Source: Acidobacteriota bacterium (GTDB taxonomy: Bacteria; Acidobacteriota; Terriglobia; Terriglobales; Acidobacteriaceae). From it: DNA of 5,800 nucleotides. The stretch is from NCBI GenBank assembly GCA_021799945.1, contig JAJYZK010000225.1:1-5800 (forward strand). Reading direction: 5' to 3'. Below are positions 3,405 through 5,800 of this stretch, one piece after another (position 1 is the stretch's first letter; the number at the start of each line of letters is the position of its first letter). Under the pieces are notes generated by a model. It had not been told where the DNA came from and did no database searches. It saw only the letters and a program-made list of their open reading frames with translations. Both the position numbers and the translations under genes were made by a program.

Positions 3405-4738
3405 GCGCTTCGCTGGCCGCCGGCGCCGTCCCCGCCTCGCTTGCCGCCGAAACCGCGGTGTTGGGCGCCATCCTTCTCGACAACCGGCATTATGCGCAGG
3501 CGGCCGGATGCATCGAGGCGGCGGACTTTTCTCTGGACGCGCACCGGCGGATTTTTCGGCGCATGGGGGAGCTGCTGGCCCAGGGCGCGGCCGTAGACAT
3601 GGTGACCCTGAGCGAGGAGTTCGAACGCCGCGGGGAGGTGGGCGCGGTGGGCGGCCTCGCCTACCTCGCCAGTCTCACCGAAGGCCTGCCGCGGCGGCTC
3701 TCCATCGACGACTATGTGCGGATCGTCAAGGACAAGTCCCTCCTGCGGCTGACGGCGATCGAGAGCGAGCGGCTGAGGGATCGCGCCTGCCGGGAGGAAT
3801 CGCCGGCGGAGATTCTGGCCGAGGCTGGAGCCGCATTCCGCCGCATTTCCGAGAGGAATGACGACTCCGGTCTGGAGTTGATTGGTGAATATGTACGCCG
3901 AAGTTATCCGCGGATCGATGCGGTCTTGGAGAGCAACGCCCGGCTCAACGGCATTGCCTCCGGCTTCGACCGGCTGGACCGGCTGACCGCCGGCTTTCAG
4001 CCGCAGGAGCTGACGATTCTGGGCGCGCGCCCGTCCATCGGCAAAACGGCCATCGCCGCCAATATGGCTGCCGCCGCCGTCGCCGCGGGAAAACGGGTCG
4101 CCTTCTTTAGTCTGGAGATGCCGCGCGAGGCGCTGCTCGACCGGCTCTGCTGCGCCCGCGCGGGAATCGATCTGCAGCAGCGCCGGCATGGCCGGCTCGG
4201 CGAGGCGCAAAAGCGGCGCTTTCTGGAGGCCCTGGGCGAGCTGATGCAGGCCCCGCTGCTTATCGACGATCGTCCCGGGCAGAGCGCCATGGCCATGGAG
4301 GCCAAGGCGGCCCGGGAAAAGTCCCGCCGCGGGCTCGACCTGGTGGTGATCGACTATCTACAGTTAGTCGGCGGGGAGCGGCGAGGCTACGAGAATCGCG
4401 AGCAGGTGGTCAGCGGCATCAGCCGGGCGGCGAAGGCCATGGCCAAGCGGCTGGACCTTCCGGTCATCCTCCTGTCGCAACTGAACCGCGAGCTGCATAA
4501 GCGGCCGGATAAGCGCCCGATTCTCTCCGACCTGCGAGAGTCGGGCTCCATCGAGCAGGACGCGGATCTGGTGCTGTTTCTGCATCGCGAGGAGTATTAC
4601 AACCGGGAAGATCCGGCGCTCGCAGGCCGAGCCGAACTGCTGATAGCCAAGTCTAGAAACGGTCCCTTGGGCGTCGTGGAGCTAACCTTCGATGCCGCCA
4701 CCTGCCGCTTTGAATGCGCGGCCCCGTGGGCCGGCTGA
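3401..4738 (+). CDS. dnaB: DnaB-family replicative DNA helicase (phage type)
   Basis: 445 aa, close to the usual 440-470 for DnaB, so complete. DnaB is the hexameric, ATP-driven 5'-3' helicase that opens the fork and contacts primase. The N-terminal helical domain spans about 12-115 (AAETAVLGAILLDNRHY, AYLASLTEGLP, YVRIVKDKSLLR). The RecA-like domain spans about 183-440: Walker A GARPSIGKT (208-216, K215, T216), H1a SLEM with E239, Walker B LVVIDYLQL (D318), then LSQLNRELHKRPDKRP, the near-invariant DLRESGSIEQDAD (377-389), and AKSRNGPLG with the likely arginine finger R419. The Walker A has Ile where Met is usual (SMGKT). No Shine-Dalgarno precedes ATG 3401, but the ATGA overlap with the upstream stop suggests coupled translation. 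Together with the terminase opposite, this points to a phage-encoded helicase rather than the host copy, though a chromosomal dnaB cannot be wholly excluded. Confidence 0.96.
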   Translation: MSASLAAGAVPASLAAETAVLGAILLDNRHYAQAAGCIEAADFSLDAHRRIFRRMGELLAQGAAVDMVTLSEEFERRGEVGAVGGLAYLASLTEGLPRRLSIDDYVRIVKDKSLLRLTAIESERLRDRACREESPAEILAEAGAAFRRISERNDDSGLELIGEYVRRSYPRIDAVLESNARLNGIASGFDRLDRLTAGFQPQELTILGARPSIGKTAIAANMAAAAVAAGKRVAFFSLEMPREALLDRLCCARAGIDLQQRRHGRLGEAQKRRFLEALGELMQAPLLIDDRPGQSAMAMEAKAAREKSRRGLDLVVIDYLQLVGGERRGYENREQVVSGISRAAKAMAKRLDLPVILLSQLNRELHKRPDKRPILSDLRESGSIEQDADLVLFLHREEYYNREDPALAGRAELLIAKSRNGPLGVVELTFDAATCRFECAAPWAG

Positions 4739-4766
4739 GCGGCCGCGCGGCGTTGCTTGCGCCTTT

Positions 4767-4779
4767 CCCCGGCGTGGGG
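4767..4779. terminator. Small stem in the helicase/terminase convergent gap
   Basis: CCCC (4767-4770) and GGGG (4776-4779) flank a 5-nt loop within the 58-bp gap (4739-4796) between two convergent stop codons. The location would suit a shared terminator, but the 4-bp stem and missing T tract on both strands make it weak. No other candidate is visible in the gap. Confidence 0.2.
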
Positions 4780-4796
4780 GCAGGGAGAGAAGTCGC

Positions 4797-5800
4797 TCAC
4801 CGGCGGCGCCCGGCCACACGGATCGGCGCCTCCTCCCGGTCCAGCTCATCGGACTTCTGCTGCCGGCGGATGGCCGCCGAACCCAGGTCCAGACCGTCGG
4901 CAGCCTCCGCCAGCAACAGCTCGCGCGGCTTTTCCGCCTGCCGGATGAAGCTATACAGCGCATACCGCGTCTCATCGGCCACGTCGTCCAGCGGGTCTCC
5001 GGGTATCTTGCGGATATCTCCTGGCCGTTTCTCGTCATGCATCCGGGTGCGGATCGATTCGAAGGTCTGGGGGCAGGCGTCGGTAATTTCGAACTCTCCG
5101 GTGCGCAGCATGCGGTAGAGCAGTTGCCAGCCGCCCTGCCGATCGTTGGAGGCGCGCTCGCAGACCACGTCCCAGGGCTCCAGCACTTCGTTGATCTGGT
5201 CTGCGATCGTGTGCCCGTCGCCGATATCTTTAAAGTTTGCCGGATCCAGATACGCGGCCACGATGCGCCGCCGTTGCCCGCCGGGAGCGGGCTTCAGGAA
5301 GCGTTCCACAATGGCCTCCGCCAGTTCGTAGGCCGGGAGATGGGGCGCCACCATTTCGCCGATTTTGCGGATGCGCCCTTCCGGATACCGCCGCGCCTCG
5401 CCGGCCGCTGCGCCGACGGCGGAAGAGGGAAGTCCCTGGATCCGGATGTCCGCCGCCGTCTCCGCCGGCCCGCGCACATAGAGTCCGACGGAGGAGGCCG
5501 ACTTTCCGTAACCGTAGTCGATCGCAAGAAAGTGGTTGTGCCACCACTCCACTTCGGCCTCGGCCAGCGGCCGCAGCATGCCCCGATGCAGAAAGGGAAA
5601 GTAGGCGCCCTCCAGGGCGCACCAGCAGCCCTGCTCCATGGCCGCCGCGGCCCCGCCGGCCATCATCCGCAGGCGCTTGGCGTAGTCGGGATCGAGCAGA
5701 GTGTGATCGGAGAGCCGTCCGGGAATGAAGGCGACGGAGAAGGGAATCGGCGCGCCGTCGGAGGGCCAGACGCAGTCCCGGTAGAGCCGTCCAGGTTCGG
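4797..5800 (-). CDS. terL: Phage terminase large subunit, C-terminal part (5' end beyond window)
   Basis: The frame is open to the right edge and gives 333 visible residues. Translation begins upstream of the first internal ATG (5666), because PFSVAFIPGRLSDHTLLDPDYAKRL, typical of the end of the terminase ATPase domain, lies before it. The C-terminal RNase H-like nuclease follows, with putative metal-binding acids D94 (FLAIDYGYGKSASSVGLY), D185 (AAYLDPANF) and D271/D272/D275 (DPLDDVADETRYAL), plus the NDRQGGWQLLYRML helix. The protein would cut concatemeric phage DNA and, through the ATPase missing here, pump it into proheads with a small subunit and portal. Walker motifs lie outside the window. 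Best fit is a Terminase_6/Terminase_3-like nuclease domain; the exact subfamily is unsure. It ends at TGA 4799-4797, converging with the helicase, with no further minus-strand gene after it. Confidence 0.9.
   Translation of the reverse strand, partial: EPGRLYRDCVWPSDGAPIPFSVAFIPGRLSDHTLLDPDYAKRLRMMAGGAAAAMEQGCWCALEGAYFPFLHRGMLRPLAEAEVEWWHNHFLAIDYGYGKSASSVGLYVRGPAETAADIRIQGLPSSAVGAAAGEARRYPEGRIRKIGEMVAPHLPAYELAEAIVERFLKPAPGGQRRRIVAAYLDPANFKDIGDGHTIADQINEVLEPWDVVCERASNDRQGGWQLLYRMLRTGEFEITDACPQTFESIRTRMHDEKRPGDIRKIPGDPLDDVADETRYALYSFIRQAEKPRELLLAEAADGLDLGSAAIRRQQKSDELDREEAPIRVAGRRR

Larger units (their letters stand above)
2549..5800. mobile_element. Probable prophage or phage-derived segment (right end outside window)
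   Basis: The segment carries a DnaB-family helicase encoded in a compact operon with two small unknown genes, facing a phage terminase large subunit. A terminase is a strong marker of a tailed phage or phage relative. The left limit is placed where base composition drops sharply from the GC-rich stretch into an AT-rich island; no attachment site, integrase or tRNA is visible to fix it. The true boundary could lie anywhere between about 1890 and 2820. A free phage contig is also possible, but the left third of the window looks chromosomal. Confidence 0.55.

Noticed and set aside
3214..3861. 215-codon plus-strand frame overlapping the helicase start
   Set aside because: Most of it is Arg/Gly/Pro-rich out-of-frame reading of the helicase gene. 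Only its segment from ATG 3322 was kept as a low-interest observation.
2939..4210. 423-codon open frame on the minus strand across the helicase operon
   Set aside because: It is antisense to a clear DnaB gene, shows no domain, and its length is explained by high GC content and the reverse-strand frame of a real gene.
1..5800. CRISPR array, tRNA, rRNA or integrase gene
   Set aside because: No regularly spaced 25-40 bp repeats, cloverleaf-like sequence, rRNA signature or recombinase motif was seen on either strand.

Overview
The window looks like a piece of a GC-rich Acidobacteriota genome (or closely related lineage) that runs into prophage or phage-derived DNA. The taxonomic guess rests on familiar small-protein families: two adjacent secreted proteins with a shared C-terminal helix ending in an 'EIEKLA' motif, and a small basic protein with an 'EARRKIAAAQRRRWAK' motif. 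All three recall hypothetical proteins I associate with Acidobacteriota. A dispersed 'CATCCTGAGCG...CGAAGGATCTG' type repeat also fits. This is recognition from memory, not a search result. No rRNA, tRNA or CRISPR array is visible.

Layout. Positions 1-38 may be the last codons of an upstream gene. Positions 212-960 (+) hold two small exported proteins in tandem, the first a predicted lipoprotein, with only 2 bases between them. They converge on a minus-strand stand-alone UBP-type zinc-finger protein (991-1266). Further right on the minus strand is a small basic protein (1412-1666). Both minus-strand genes appear to start with TTG behind a clear Shine-Dalgarno sequence, and the lipoprotein also appears to start with TTG. 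A 110-bp imperfect inverted-repeat element (1765-1874) follows. After it come about 650 bp of GC-rich DNA with no convincing gene (1891-2548), containing short tandem repeats, and then an abrupt AT-rich island (2549-2750, about 32% GC by hand count).

From 2821 the content is phage-like. Three overlapping plus-strand genes form a tight operon: a small basic putative DNA-binding protein (2821-3111), an unrecognised 101-aa protein with an AT-rich first half (3099-3404), and a complete DnaB-family replicative helicase (3401-4738). Facing it, and running off the right edge, is the C-terminal two thirds or so of a phage terminase large subunit (4797-5800, minus). Helicase plus terminase implies a tailed-phage genome: a replication module on the plus strand converging with a packaging gene on the minus strand. 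The AT-rich island just upstream of the replication operon is a reasonable place for its promoter/operator and possibly for a phage origin, but that is inference.

The most interesting points are the AT-rich island and its inverted repeats next to the replication operon, the two uncharacterised small genes translationally coupled to the helicase, the terminase apparently lying last in its transcription unit, the stand-alone bacterial UBP zinc finger, and the hairpin repeat element.
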